A DNA stretch of 64,000 nucleotides, taken from NCBI RefSeq assembly GCF_964340395.1, contig NC_135570.1:12098822-12162821 (forward strand). The letters are read 5' to 3'. Under the pieces are notes generated by a model. It ran no database searches, was not told the origin of the DNA, and saw only the letters and a program-made list of their open reading frames with translations. A program made the translations under genes and the position numbers. Position 1 is the first letter of the stretch; each line of letters starts with the position of its first letter. This DNA comes from Glandiceps talaboti. Taxonomy: Eukaryota > Hemichordata > Enteropneusta > Spengelidae. This document shows, piece by piece, positions 42,602-55,617 of the stretch.

Positions 42602-42845
42602 CAATAGGGAACTTGCAATCCAAACTGAGCATGCTCAGACGCAAAGGACTATGGGATTATCTGTGGTTATCGTAATACCTAATCTGGAGCTACTGATAAT
42701 ATAAACCTCCCACAAAGATCAGAGGGACTATGAATTGATTATAAATAATGTAACAACATTGTTTACAATGCTAATTTATTAGTATTTATTATCACATTTC
42801 CCATGATGCAACATTCAACATGGCGGGTTTGCAAGTTCCCTATTG
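42602..42845. mobile_element. MITE with perfect 17-bp terminal inverted repeats
   Basis: The left end CAATAGGGAACTTGCAA and the right end TTGCAAGTTCCCTATTG are exact inverted repeats around 244 bp without coding sequence. Target-site duplications were not clear. It lies between the SOD-like and testican-like genes. Confidence 0.85.
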
Positions 42846-42886
42846 AAAAATATTTCGAGTAGTACATGTCTGACAAATATGATAAT

Positions 42887-42992
42887 AGTCTCGGTTACCC
42901 AGTCTCTTGCCGTTGAGGGCTACAACCCCAGCTCTGCTTGTAACCTCAGACCACTACTAGTTAGTGGTCTGAGTTGTAACCGAGACTAATAC
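42887..42992. mobile_element. Short foldback sequence with AGTCTCGGTTAC ends
   Basis: AATAGTCTCGGTTAC at the left and GTAACCGAGACTAAT at the right are inverted repeats. Inside, CTCAGACCACTACTAGTTAG is followed by TGGTCTGAG, a second perfect hairpin. It is about 105 bp long and probably a non-autonomous element. Confidence 0.65.
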
Positions 42993-43393
42993 GATAGATA
43001 CTCGTGACCTAAAGGGTTGTCAATACGAGTCTAGCAACTCATAGTGACAAGGCCCCTTAGGTCACTCGTATTTTCCTTGGCTGAATGAAGACAAATATTG
43101 GGGAATAACATCTAATTGTATGAGATGAATTCCACTATAAATTAGTTCCTTCATCCACTACACATATACTAAACGAAGAAAATGTTCGAGACATATTTCA
43201 AGCGGTTCGAAAGATGTTTCATGTTTTTTGGGACGTTTAAAGCAAGATTACTTCTTAAGCATCATTCAACCCCCCCCCCACCCCCAACTCAGCCCTGCAG
43301 TTCCATTATAACATCTAAGATATACACATATGTATTCGTAATCACATGAATGACTGAAGGAAATCAGAGAGGTAAAAATGTTGTCATCACAGT

Positions 43394-43399
43394 TTTATT
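43394..43399 (-). terminator. Possible AATAAA poly(A) signal of the testican-like gene
   Basis: Minus-strand AATAAA about 360 bp beyond the stop codon at 43760. It is the first good match downstream. Usage is not shown. Confidence 0.35.
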
Positions 43400-43703
43400 T
43401 ATAAAATCACCCGTTTGAGAAATTAGTATAACTAAGTACAAATATATGCCTTTCGTTGTCGTTCTTGCCGTTGAAAGTTCCTGTTGGCTGGCGTCGAAGT
43501 TGTGTGATCAACACACTCTCATCCTACCTAGCTACAAATCTACATTGTTATTACTTATAAATTCAGAATTATAGTCCAGGTACTTTTTTTATTGTGAGAC
43601 CTCGAGTTCACAAAACGTTTCAAACATAAAATGTTTATAATGACGTAATAGCGGATATATTAAGTAAAAATAATATCTTGAAATTAAAACATTGTAGTAA
43701 CAA

Positions 43704-43739
<36 letters not shown>

Positions 43740-43994
43740 CGACGAATTCAAATTTGAGTTTAGAATCCAGAACCTTCCTCGATCCCATCATCCGTTTCGG
43801 TATCGTCTATGATTTCATCTGTAGAGAATACAAAATGGAAAATGTGTCAAGTGTGTAAATGGCCATAGGGAAGAGGAATGAATGAATGAATGAATGAATG
43901 AATGAATGAATGAATGAATGAATGAATTAATGAATTAATGAATGAATGAATGAATAAATAAATAAATAAATGAATGAATGAATGAATGAATGAA

Positions 43995-44041
<47 letters not shown>

Positions 44042-44042
44042 A
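43704..44042. repeat. (TTG)n and (AATG)/(AATA)n microsatellites flanking testican exon 11
   Basis: A TTG trinucleotide run at 43704-43739 lies just after the stop codon in the 3' UTR, on the minus-strand reading. AATG and AATA tetranucleotides at 43876-44042 fill the last intron. The last exon (43760-43818) is thus held between two microsatellites. Confidence 0.95.
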
Positions 44043-47000
44043 CAAATTTTATAAATGAGTATTCATTTTGGAATTTTAATTTACAAGACAACCTTAGTGT
44101 AATTTTCTATGTGAAAAAACAACAAGGTGGAACAATGTGCACCAAGTCTGCGTTTGTAAATTAGTCATGCATGTAAACGCAAAAACAAGTTTAAGCAAAT
44201 GCAATGGCGGTGTTTTTTTTATTTTACTTTTCATTCGTATTTGCCCGTTAAGAAATATACCAAGCCTACACATCAAACGGTTTCACATATTGTTACCTAC
44301 CACACGGAGGTTCGCCATGGACTCTGGTATTTTCATACTCAGTACCATATTTATCAACACACCAGCAATAACCTGTACTACTATGACACTGCACTCCAGC
44401 AAAGAAACCCATTTCATCACAGGCAGGGATGAAGGCACCTAATATTAAAATCAATCAAAATTTGTCATTTTAGAAGATGCCAGCCATTTGGACTTTGTGT
44501 CAGTATGTGCAAAAAAATACTCAAATAGCTATCCTAAGCCTCTAACAACCCTTTGTAAAATGTCCAATCTGTTAGTTTTTAGTTTTGTTTACAGTAATAT
44601 GCAAACTGTACTAGATACATAGTTTGTGTTCGTCAGTGTTCGTAGTGTAATGCCAGCCCGAACAATTCGTTGTTGTGATGGTGGAGCAAAAGAGCGCCAT
44701 CAACGACGAGTTTCAGCTGCTTACAAATATGACGACACCGTTTCATTTAGATATGAAAAGTCAATGAGTCAACTTTTAAATAGTGACTATATTCGCCACT
44801 TAAAAGATCCGTGAATGAGGGCGCACTGAAAGAACCTAAAAAACCTAGACAACCGACACAATCAGTGGTTGGACATGTATTGTATGTACTAGTAGGCAAA
44901 AATACCTCTCTAATACCACCACAAATGTTATATTGAAATGACCAGGTATTTGAACGTATATACATATATTGTATAAAATACAAAAATACTTGTCTAAATC
45001 TAACTCCACAAGTAAGACAAGATTGATGACTATATATATATACCTGGCAATGGTTTAACTGCTCCCATGATGACCATTGATGGTACTTGACGCATTGCAG
45101 TTATACATGGTGGCTGATCATCTATGGGGAAAATATAAAATGTTGGGCAAGAATTAACATTTGGACGTGTACAAATAAAGTTATTAAAACGTCACTCCTG
45201 AACAAAAGAATAGTGCTATCTATAATCGCATCCACTTACACGATGTGATAATGAAAGAACCTAACTTTACGTAATCGTGGTGAAAGGCAGACAAAAGTAA
45301 ACTTCTAAGTGTTTAGTTTGGCAGTCAACACATGCCCAAATAAGATATTGCTGTAGGTCTATGACAGTTTTTGCTATGGATATTAAAGTATCGTAAATTC
45401 TCGCGTTGTTCTCGTCTGTGTACACAATTCTGGGGTTTGAATTGGAAAGTAAAGACTATTTTACCGTCTTGGTGGAAGCAGTCGCACCACTCGTGACTAC
45501 TGATTTTCTGGTCTGTGTTCTGATCACAACTATCCAGGAAGGGTACCATACATAGTTCATACTCATCGTCATACAGACGTTTCATTTCTCTCATCGTTAG
45601 GATCAAGTCTCTGTTATCATCCATGTTAGTAAACATCCAAGCAGTTGATTCCTTACATTTCGGGAGAACTTCAATACCTGAGAGAGAGAAAAAAGGATCC
45701 AAGATCGTTCAAGTTTAATTAGTTGTTACTACCAGGAAATTTACACCAAAAAAGTACTATCAAAAGGTAAGTCAGTCAGTCAGTCAGTCAGTCAGTTGGT
45801 CAGTTTATTAGTCAGCCAGTCAGTCGATCGGTCGGTCAGTCAATAGGTCGATCTCGACCTTTCTATTTTGATGTTACCATGGTTATAGAATTACATTATA
45901 TAAACTGACATGATTGTGTAAGAGAATGACGTGTGCAAATACATGTTATGGGACTGTAAGGTAACTTGGAGTATTGTGCCCCATTGGGATATTATGGCAC
46001 GATCATGTTCTATGGCAAGTGCGCCACCATCGATCTATAATTACTCAAAATGTTTGGAGGTATTTTGAAAGTATTTTGGAAAAAAATTTGGGTTACAGAC
46101 CGTCTTTCAAGTAATCGTTGGAGGGATAAACACAAGTATTAAAAGTAACCTTTGAGAACTTAGCAAATTGTGTTATATTTTAGTTCTTGATAAATGGTCA
46201 ATTCACAAATATTGCACCGTCAGCAATGGTTAGCAATGCAATAGAAACGAACTCCGACAAAGAGCGCACTCACAAAATATAACACTGTTATTGGAAATTA
46301 TGTTATGTTATGTATAAAATCATTATATGCCAATTAAGTCGAGTATGTACTATATAATATGTACTTGTAATTATGCAGAAATAAAGCCAATATTTAAAGA
46401 AGATGTGCACGGATTTACTCACTTGCTTTTGGTCGGACCTTGTGTGGGTTTTTCTTGTACAATTCGTCTTCATCTTCTTTCATTAGACTGAACCATTCGA
46501 TAAGACGTCTTGGAAGATCGACCAATTCATCAGCAGTACATTCTGTGAACACAGAAAAATGAACAAGTTACTTGTTTGACACATATCTGCTTCTGCACCT
46601 CGGTGGTGTTATGTGTGAGATATCATACAACAACTTCAATCCTAACCGCCAATTTGATCTTTCACAGTACTGTTACCCAGCCCTTAGTATTAACCTGCTG
46701 TTACTACTACAACTGGTTTGCCCACCACTGTAGAAACAGAGTTCACAACATTCAATTTCACAACTTCTGTACCGACAACACCTTCTAAGGCAACAGTCTT
46801 GGTAACAACAACAACAGAAGAGGCCACACATCTCAGACCACTATAGAACCCAGGCCACTAAAGACTGAGATAGTATCAAAGGCCCTCCTGGTGGTAGTCT
46901 AGTTCCTATACAGTATCGTTACGATTTACACCTCCACTCACAGACGTGGTTGAGTTAGAGACCACGTTGGCATCCAGACTACCTGGTGGAGGGTCTATAG

Positions 47001-47615
47001 TATTATAATCTATTGTCATAGACGTCCATAGTAGTATATACTTCACAGTTTTGTCCATCAATAGCTATCGTCTAATTAGCAGAAAAACAGTGAAAATAAA
47101 ACGAGCTTAAAACTCGTAGGTTTCACATACCAAATGTCAGTTCTGCAACATCTTGTCTTGGTCGTGGATCGACCAGTGGTTCATTGATGTTTGGTAATAC
47201 ATCCGTCATGGTCAATATCTGTTTGGGTATCTCTGGAGTCTGTGAATACAACGAGAATAACTTTGCAATATAACCCAGATGCCATTTAGAAAAAAAAGAC
47301 TAAGCAGCAATGATAAAAATGAACGTGCTTCACGCACACAACATGAAGGAAGAGCCACCATAAACTTGTGTACAGTTACATCGTTATCAAAATATGAATG
47401 CGAGAATGAGATGGTGTTAGTTTGGAAATATTTAATCTTTACTCAGAAAAATCACATAACAAAACTGAATTTATATTGCGGTACTTTAACTTTTATCAGT
47501 TGATTTACTTACTTCATCTACTTCAGGGTAGTCTTGGGTGTACACAATATCATCATCCAGATTTACCACGTCTGAAGTCAAAAAAGAGAAACACTTCAAA
47601 ACAAAAATATTAATT

Positions 47616-47647
<32 letters not shown>

Positions 47648-50407
47648 TGTATGTATGTATGTATGTATGTATGTATGTATGTATGTATGTATGTATGTAT
47701 GTGTGCTACTTACTGCGTTTATTTGTTTTTAGTGTGTATATATATATATATATATGAATGCATGTCTTCGTGTGATTGTATGTGTGTATGCATGTCTTCC
47801 GTGTGTATATGCCTGTGTCTGTCTGTGAGCATATGTGTGAGTTTGATAAAGGATACAGATGAGAAAGTATACATTATCTCCATATTGGTTGGCAATGACA
47901 TTGAGTTAGTATAGACAGGTTTAGGAACTGATCATTTCAACCCATACTAGATTGTCGTTATTGTTGTTTTTACCCCCTACCTTCATCAACTTTGCATGGA
48001 CAACGGCCATCACATCCTTTGGTCACTTTCTTTCCAGTCATGCACACCTTGCGTTCAAGATGACATTCATCGTTGTAGGTTTTTCCATCAGTACCACATA
48101 CAAAGTAAGGATGTACGATGGGGCACTTGGAACAACCCTTCTTTGCTTTTTCCTTAACCAACTTGCTGTGCAGTTTGTGACTGTATACAGACAAAAGAAG
48201 CGATTACTGTACATACTCTGTCTAACTGAACTGTTGTGTCCAGTGTGTCTGGATAATACTGAAGATGAAATGCATTTTTTGATTTGTTTGTCCCCTTCAT
48301 GATGAACTCAGAAAAAAGTATATTCCTAAGATGTATACAGAAAAGCCATATCTGGTTATAAATTTTCGAGATTTATGAACCATCGAAATCCTTTGATGTC
48401 ATAAGGAACTGGGTAGATTCTGTTTACTATACATTCACGTGTTTTACTGTGAGGCATTGCGTAATGTCATTACTTTAAGTCGTGCGATTACAACTCGTAC
48501 TTTCCAAGCTCGAAAGTGCTGTCAATTTGAAAGCAGACCTACTTTTGTTTCATTGCAGTCTTACTGATGCAAATAGCCGTGTTGTCTTCTAATACCAAAC
48601 ATACTTTGCTGTGCCCGCATTTCACGTCTTCGCACGGGTCTACCAAACCAAACCAAAATACGGGAATCAACGATATAATAAATACATTAACACATCAAAT
48701 CAAACGAAATCATGAAAAATCTTATATTTATACTTTGACAATGTATGTACATCACACTCACTGTCTCTCTACGTAGTTTACTCTATATGAAATCATGGGG
48801 TTGATATCGTGTTTCTTAGAATTGTTGCCATGACGACAACTCTACTGTGACGTTGTTTTAATAGAATTTACCTGGAACATTAGCTATACGAATTATTGTA
48901 ACAAAAGAAAAATGCATCGTACAAACACTATTTAGTTAATTTTTATCAGTATACATTCATCGTCGTAAACCACCCCCCCCTTTTACGGCACCGTCCAAGA
49001 GGCGTTATTTCACAGTGTCGCGGAAGAAATGTCAGATCTGTTTGCGAGAATGGATAGATCATTCTTACCATAGTCTTTCATCTTCTTTTCGACTGTGTCT
49101 GTCTGAAGCTGTTTCCATTGCGTTTTATAGAGCGATTCACTGTCTGACTGTAATTAATGAAGTAGAGAAATACATTGTAAGTACACTGCCATTAGATTAA
49201 AATGACTTACTGGCAGGTTGGCACCTTTATGACACGTATGTTAAAAGTTGTGGAAGCCGACGTGACGGTCGTTATGTTCGCTTTATCAGGGAAGTAGACC
49301 TGTATTAGTCAAAGCGACTCTGTGCATTAATTTCTTGAATTTGTGAGAGTGGCCGTCCGTTTGTTCTCCTCTGTAATAAGAAATACATGCATTTTGATGT
49401 GATAACATTTTATTTTCTAAAAAGGAGAATGGTACTCTTGGTTGCCTTAGAAAACGCTCCAAGTAACACGTATTTCAACGGACAAATCTGTAATAATGTG
49501 GTATTCGTCGTATTAGATATTACGTTCTCATACTGTCAATTAAAGAAACGCTATTCTGTGATTGTAAAGTCAGGAGGCGCGGCGCGGTGTGTGTGTGTGG
49601 GGGGGGAGGGGGTGAGGAGAAAATATTTTGGTGGCAATTTTTCCGAGGGAGGGAGGAAGGGGAGAGAAAGCATGACTATTGAGAGGGTATATGTTTATAA
49701 TTGCGGCTTTCGGAATGTACAAGGGAAACGACTGCTCCCAAGGTATAATTTGTTACAAATCATGAGCAAAATATTTCACCCTCCCTTTCAGACCATCTGA
49801 ATTTTAAAGCCCCTCCCCCTCCGCACCCTAATTTTTTTCATCGCACCCCCCATTTTCTTCTCACCCCCACCGTAAATTATGCTTGCTCCCTTAAACGTAA
49901 CATCTTTATGAGGGATGGTGACAGCAACAACAGCAATGAACTGGGGTGCACATGATGCATGATGGGAATGGTAGACTATACTCTGTGTGTAATGTATGTA
50001 ATGAGGCCGATACTATGTAGTTCATGTAGTTTGGGTTATTCAAAGGTTAGACATACATCTTCTAGTGTTTATCTAGATACCACGTGACTGCAAATATCTA
50101 CAAACAAGTTTACGATGCAGTCCTCTTTCTGCCATTTTAATACATTAGACCCAACTTTGACTAGAAACTGACATATCATGTACATGGTGAGAATACACGA
50201 ATATTGGCCCATGGAAATTTTTTATGCTAATATGCAGTATATAAAATCATATCTTTCAGAGACAGATATGCAAATTAAACACACACCACACGTGCATATA
50301 TAACATTTGATTTATAGACTAATAAAGGTATCTCACACGAGATCGAAAACAGTGCTCGATGCAAAATTTGTAGCAGAGCATAAGAAGTCACAAGTTGCGC
50401 GCGCGCG

Positions 50408-50474
<67 letters not shown>

Positions 50475-53400
50475 GAATCAGTAATATACAGAGACTAGAG
50501 TCGGAGAAAACTCATAATTATAGCTACACATTATTGTTTAGTGTACTGGCTTCGTGATGACGTCACTAAACGGAATTGGTTCCAGGACAGTGCAGTAGTC
50601 TAAAGTTAGAAATTGGGAAATGACTTGCAGCTTATTCTCCTCGATCAACGCCAAGATAAAAACAGAAACATGTGCAGACATTTCAATAAAAAAAATGATT
50701 GATATTCTAGATAGCGGAACATATTAGAAAGACATTAGGGTATGCATTCACTGTGTGTAAAGGCCATCTTACACTAGATCACACCATCACCCGAAGGTCA
50801 CCTTGTAAACGGTGGACAGATGTCGCTTGCATATCATAGTAATGGCCAGGCACCAATTTAACTGGCGACACTAAAACTGAGCGGAAGATGTACACTTCAA
50901 CATTTAAGACACATTGTAGTTATAAAAAAAGAGCTATTCATCCTCACGACGCTGTGCATTTTTTTTTAATTAAAAGGGAGTAATTGAAATGGGAGATACA
51001 TACTACATCCGTTCACATTAAGTGCCCTATGTTATCCTTTTCCGGGCGTCTTTTATTGGGTTTATTTTACCTACTTACAAATCGTGGCATTCCACTCAAT
51101 ACCGCATTGTATACAACTGATGCACGGAAGAAAGTATTCGTTGATCCGTGTCCCCTTTATTCACATACTAGAATACTTCCCTAAACATTGAAACCACAAA
51201 ACTGTCAATTACTGAACCAGGGTACAAGCACGGATCGGAGGCTGTGTTCTTTGTATGTCGTGATTTTCCCACACTCAGCACTATGCACCACGTGTCTTTA
51301 ATACAATTTACCAAATAACTTGGAGAGGGTCAGCCAACTTATTGTCTGTAAAGTGTAACGAAGTCTTACTTGCCAACTATTTTTAAAACTTTTTACATCC
51401 TATAATGTCAACCAGGTCAAACTTTGAAACATTTATTATCAAAAGTAAACGTAAATCATCATGACCAGGACTTATACAATGTACAAGAGTCGAGATGTCA
51501 ATGATCACCATTCATTGTACAAACGTATATCTGTGTACTCATGCCCAAAACAAAAAGTGTGTGTGTGTCTGTGTGTCTGTGTGCGCGCGCAAAAGTAACG
51601 AGTAAAACAGTCCTGATCAAAAAGTACGATATGTGTGTACGTATGTGTGTGTGTGCGTGCGTGCGTGCGTATGTATGTATGTATGTATGTATGTATGTAT
51701 GTATGTATGTATGTATGTATGTATGTATGTATGTATGTATGTATGTATGTATGTATGTATGTATGTATGTATGTATGTATGTATGTATGTATGTATGTAT
51801 GTATGTATGTATGTATGTATGTATGTATTCCAATGGTTGTCATACAAATTCGTTTTCAATTGTTTTTGTATCATTTACCTTTCGTAGTGTAGATGCGAAC
51901 ACAGATATGTTAATGTTCTATCGATGTCAAAGCGACATAGTTTTGTTTCACTGTTTTAGGATAAACGCTGGGCTACCTGTCGTTCACCAGAATTCACTCT
52001 CAAGCTAGTATGGTCGAGTGAGAAATAGTGTAGGCTACTTAACTCCTCAGTTCTCTTCTGCGCATGTCACATGAAGTCAAATAATCTGAGACATACATTG
52101 ACAGCCTTTCTTTATTTTTTCAAGGATATAAACAAAATATTTGGTTTAAAAAAAGTGATGTTAATTATCTACGATTACGTAATCGTCCTTCACTGCTATT
52201 ATATCCCTATATTAAAAACAATGCAATTTAATGAAACGTGATCAAATATAACCTTCTGATAAACACGGGTCGCCGACCAGTCGCCATCCACTTGTTGACG
52301 TTCGACAAATAGTTGAATTCACTGTTGTTTTGATGGCTACCAGTAGGTGGTCATGTTTTGCAGCGAGGAATCTGACAATAGAAAACCACTCTCCAAATGC
52401 ACACATACCTGTTACTTTAGCCTTGTGTGACTTATGTAATGTGTTTTCTGTCACAAGATTGGATTTTTGTTTACGTCACTTGGTTGGTTGTGATAACACT
52501 ACCAAATAGTCTGTCACCAAAATCCAGCTTTTATATTTCGCCTTTACGTATACACACTCCTTTTAATAAAGTTTCACTCGCCAGTCATCAATGAAAATGT
52601 TTACATTTGGGGTACTTGGCTGTTAAAACCCTCGACTGAGTTTAAACACAACCCAGAAGTTACGGTGGAAAAAAGTGATATTTACAAACTACGTCACGGT
52701 CCAACTATACTGATCTCGTTGATGTATTACGACGGAGGCAGTCGAAGTTTCGAGTTATTATGATAGACGCATACTAAAACTATTGTTGAGATATGTAAAT
52801 CTGTTGAATGGACATCAGTTTAATTATGCATTTCAGGTAGCGTTTCTGATGACTTCGATGATCTGGCAGTGTACATTTTTGGGGACGTACAAAGTTAACA
52901 CTAGTTTGATTACAAGGTGATTTCATCTCCGGTGAACAGAGAAACCACTATCACCCACTTGTGTAATCTACTACATCGAACAACAACATTTTTAGTTTTG
53001 TGGCTATCTTGGAAAACCGAAACCTCGATTGCCACTGTAGTACTACAGATACTAATTAGTAACTATCCACGGTCTATTTTGTTTACAAAAAACTCTGAAT
53101 ATATTCAATCCCCCATTCTTTCATGGATCTCAAAGTTGACGATATCTCACTTATCAAGGTCTGGTGTCGCTTGATGTCAACAAGCCGTTGCTCAGGTTCG
53201 AAAATGTAAACTGGGATCAAAGCGGAGGATGATTTGCCAACGTCTTTTAAAGACTATTAACTCTTCCTTGTATTTATGCCAAGACTAGAATCTATAGTAA
53301 TTTTCTTTCGATTTTAGCGAACGTCATTCTAATACTGTACTCTTCACCAAAGGTTTTCTCATCGTAAATAAATTATAATCCGAAATGAAAGTATCAGGTG

Positions 53401-53866
53401 TTTTAATAAAATCGAAAACAGATCGTAAACATATGATAAAAAATTGCAGCTGCTACACAGGAATCAGGATGCATTAGTCTATTTGACTCCAGTTTTACAT
53501 TTATAATAAATCAGAGTGGCATATTTCTTTCAACTCATGATGTTACAGTACAAACGATATATTATCAGTCTATATGACAAACTAACTGAATCTCATACAC
53601 GAATAAAAAAAAGTAACACTTGTTTAAAACCTGAAAGGTGTCTTGGACAATTAAGACCGATTCTTTAGACATTCGTGGGATAATTATCGTACTTTGAATT
53701 CAGGACAAAATATCGCATAGATGATTCTGAGAGCAACGCAATAAAGTGCGCTTACCACTGGCCTCACTAGACTCTGCCACTTGGCTGTATTTTTCTTCTG
53801 GCCCGCTCTAGCTCCATCGAACACCACCAGAATAACAAACACGCACACTGCAATGCTGAACTTCAT
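43760..53866 (-). CDS. Testican (SPOCK)-like proteoglycan, 11 exons, about 413 aa
   Basis: Secreted extracellular-matrix protein of the SPARC family. Exons: 53756-53866, 49069-49147, 48565-48639, 47981-48180, 47513-47571, 47131-47239, 46423-46542, 45465-45677, 45044-45121, 44301-44438, 43760-43818. Domains in order: signal peptide (MKFSIAVCVFVILVVF), a testican-type N-terminal segment, a follistatin-like stretch (YDPCEDVKCGHSKVC), a Kazal domain (VCGTDGKTYNDEC, GCDGRCPC), an acidic linker of about 55 residues on two exons, an SPARC extracellular calcium-binding domain with two complete EF loops (DDNRDLILTMRE; DQNTDQKISSHE), a thyroglobulin type-1 domain (YCWCVDKYG, six Cys) and an acidic tail ending EEGSGF, where the SG is a likely glycosaminoglycan site. 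Vertebrate testicans are about 420-440 aa. The junction between exons 3 and 4 is one base out with canonical sites and may be non-canonical. Drosophila Cow is the same family. Confidence 0.92.
47622..47702. repeat. (GTAT)n microsatellite
   Basis: Pure GTAT run of about 80 bp in the testican intron between exons 4 and 5, about 50 bp from exon 5. Confidence 0.97.
48195..48480 (+). pseudogene. Non-LTR retrotransposon reverse-transcriptase C-terminal remnant
   Basis: The plus strand encodes CPVCLDNTEDEMHFLICLS followed, after a frame change, by HDELRKKYI and then YKFSRFMNHRNPLMS. The CxxC...EDExHFL...C...LR order is the zinc-knuckle-like tail common at the end of non-LTR retrotransposon ORF2 proteins in invertebrates. 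Frameshifts and stops show decay. It lies antisense in the short testican intron between exons 3 and 4. Confidence 0.7.
48966..49012 (-). repeat. Reversed fragment of the GTGCCGTAAAAGAGG family
   Basis: The reverse complement reads CGCCTCTTGGACGGTGCCGT then AAAAGG...GTGGTTTACGACG, matching the copy at 32714-32870. It lies in the testican intron between exons 2 and 3. Confidence 0.55.
50400..50472. repeat. (CA)n microsatellite with GCGCGCGCG start
   Basis: GCGCGCGCGCGT followed by about 60 bp of CA in testican intron 1. It is an alternating purine-pyrimidine tract with Z-DNA potential. Confidence 0.97.
51622..51828. repeat. (GTAT)n microsatellite, about 160 bp
   Basis: GT and GTGC units grade into a pure GTAT tract from 51670 to 51828 in testican intron 1. 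The rest of this intron (49.15-53.75 kb) also has a G-rich stretch at 49.59-49.68 kb but no recognisable exon. Confidence 0.97.
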
Positions 53867-54185
53867 GATGTATAAACGTGTTACCAAGACTTGCTGGTCA
53901 AATTGAAATGTCGCTCTATTTAGCCTCTAGTCAGGTTGAGATGCTGTGGTTAAAGTAGCAGTCCTTGAAGTTGAATGCTTGTAAAGGCCGTAAACTGAAG
54001 TGATCAACAAGCCGTATTTGCACACAATGTAAGGACGTAAATCCGGACTCCCATTGGCTTTCCAAGTCGTAAACAACTTAATGAAAAGCGGGGCCGGTAA
54101 TGTGATATACCGTAGATCGCAGTGGCCAAGTAGAGCGTAGAAGAGCACTGAACTGTGACTGTTTCTCAAGTCAGCTCAGGCTGGC

Positions 54186-54193
54186 TATATATA
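54186..54193 (-). promoter_or_regulatory. Possible TATA box of the testican-like gene
   Basis: TATATATA occurs about 320 bp upstream of the MKFSIAV start codon on the minus strand. Transcription would begin near 54155. It is a single motif, so support is weak. Confidence 0.3.
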
Positions 54194-54477
54194 TAGTTTT
54201 AGAAACATTTCAATACCTGTTCACTGTGACAGTTTGACAATCGTTAAAATCGAGTATCAGGTATATACCGACAGATACTTGGTTTCTCTTAGTAAATGAC
54301 TTCAACTCTCGGAACATATAGCTGAACATTTGATATCACATAGTGTACAATATCGGTAATTTCTGGATATTGATGTTTTTTTTACTACAGGTTGCTTTTG
54401 CCTTATAAGCGACTTTACGACTTATAGAGTGTACGACGATCAGAGATTTCTGTTTCATATGTAAATGAACTTACACC

Positions 54478-54870
54478 ACGGGAAAAAACACCAGTGCGTT
54501 TGCTTGCTCGTGGTAAAACTGGGTTTTCATGCATAGACATATATCATATGTAAATAGTTTCACTGTATAATATAATTAGTGTCGGTAACTTATGGTAGTA
54601 TAAACACCACAGGAGCTTGCACCTCATAACTCTAAATGCTACATGTTATAACATTGAGTAGGACTACAGTGGTGTTATTTTACTATTTCACAGAATAATA
54701 TAAACACAAACAAACTGATAAAAGCTCTCCTGAACTCACATCAGCTGTGTTGAGTTTACAAGTATGTCAGTCGTTTTGTTGTTTTTACCATTTTTTGTGT
54801 GTTTTTGTCTTAAGTGTTTACTTGGCTCACGTCAGTCAAGCAAACGCATCGGTGTTTTTTCCCCCGCGGG
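54478..54870. mobile_element. Inverted-repeat element with CACCAGTGCGTTTGCTTG arms
   Basis: CCACGGGAAAAAACACCAGT plus GCGTTTGCTTG on the left matches the reverse complement of CAAGCAAACGCATCGGTGTT and TTTTCCCCCGCGGG on the right. The arms are about 33 bp, some 390 bp apart, with no coding sequence between. Confidence 0.6.
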
Positions 54871-54878
54871 TAGTATTA

Positions 54879-55160
54879 GGGAGCCTACAGTAATTATAAG
54901 GGGGAGGGCTTGAGTAAATCAGGCTTGGCTGTTGTATAAAATATGACCCTCCCCCGATTCTGACTAATGACCCTCCCTCAACCTTCTGTCTCTAAAACAT
55001 GACCATCCACCCGTTAAAAGTAATTCAAAAACAAAATGCTGTCAGAATTAGAAAAGGACACAGTCCCAGAATCAATGGTAATAAAATGTGACCCTCCCCA
55101 ATCCTATTTTCTATAAATATAGCACTCATCGAGAGCCGATTTGTAAAAAGTGATCCCATA
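54879..55160. repeat. GGGAGCC-start repeat, related to the MITE at 8011
   Basis: TTA then GGGAGCCTACAGTAATTATA begins this copy, closely matching the left end at 8011. It continues with GGGGGAGGGCTTGAG and several (A)TGACCCTCCC units. The right terminus was not found, so it is probably truncated. A related G-rich/C-rich piece lies at 49.73-49.89 kb. Confidence 0.55.
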
Positions 55161-55617
55161 ATTCCTTCGAATTGTAAATACAATTTCCCATCTACACACC
55201 CTTGGTAATGTCCCCATTAGCACAGGGTTTGACTTCAATGCTGCAATAATTCATCATGGAAGTACCACCTATAGTGTTGCGTTCGCTGTGGCCTGTATTT
55301 TATTCTTTTTCATCCCGATGTAACTGGGAAACATCCTAGTTAAATATCGGAACGAAAAAAGACTAAAAAGTGAAAAAACAATAACTCAAAACCACAACGA
55401 TTGTTACAATTATTGCAGCTAGCTGAAACTAAAACGTTTTTCGAAAGTTTTGTTAGAAATAATAGCCTAACAGTACTGTACACATAACTCTTTTCAGATA
55501 TGCTAACTGATTTTGCGTTTTTGAATTTTCTCTTGTTCTCAGTTTCTTTCGGCTTATAAGTACACCCTGAACAGTATTAAAAGCTTATTGCATATAAGCC
55601 CACGTCATGATCTAGGT

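Noticed and set aside
48565-48639. Follistatin-like exon assigned to a separate gene because of the frame problem with exon 4
   Set aside because: Its phase fits exon 2, and the DPC...KCGHSKVC pattern directly precedes the Kazal domain in testicans, so it belongs to the same gene.
52242-52454. Minus-strand frame in testican intron 1 as a candidate exon
   Set aside because: Exons 1 and 2 of the testican-like gene already join in phase 0, and this frame has no testican similarity or paired splice sites.
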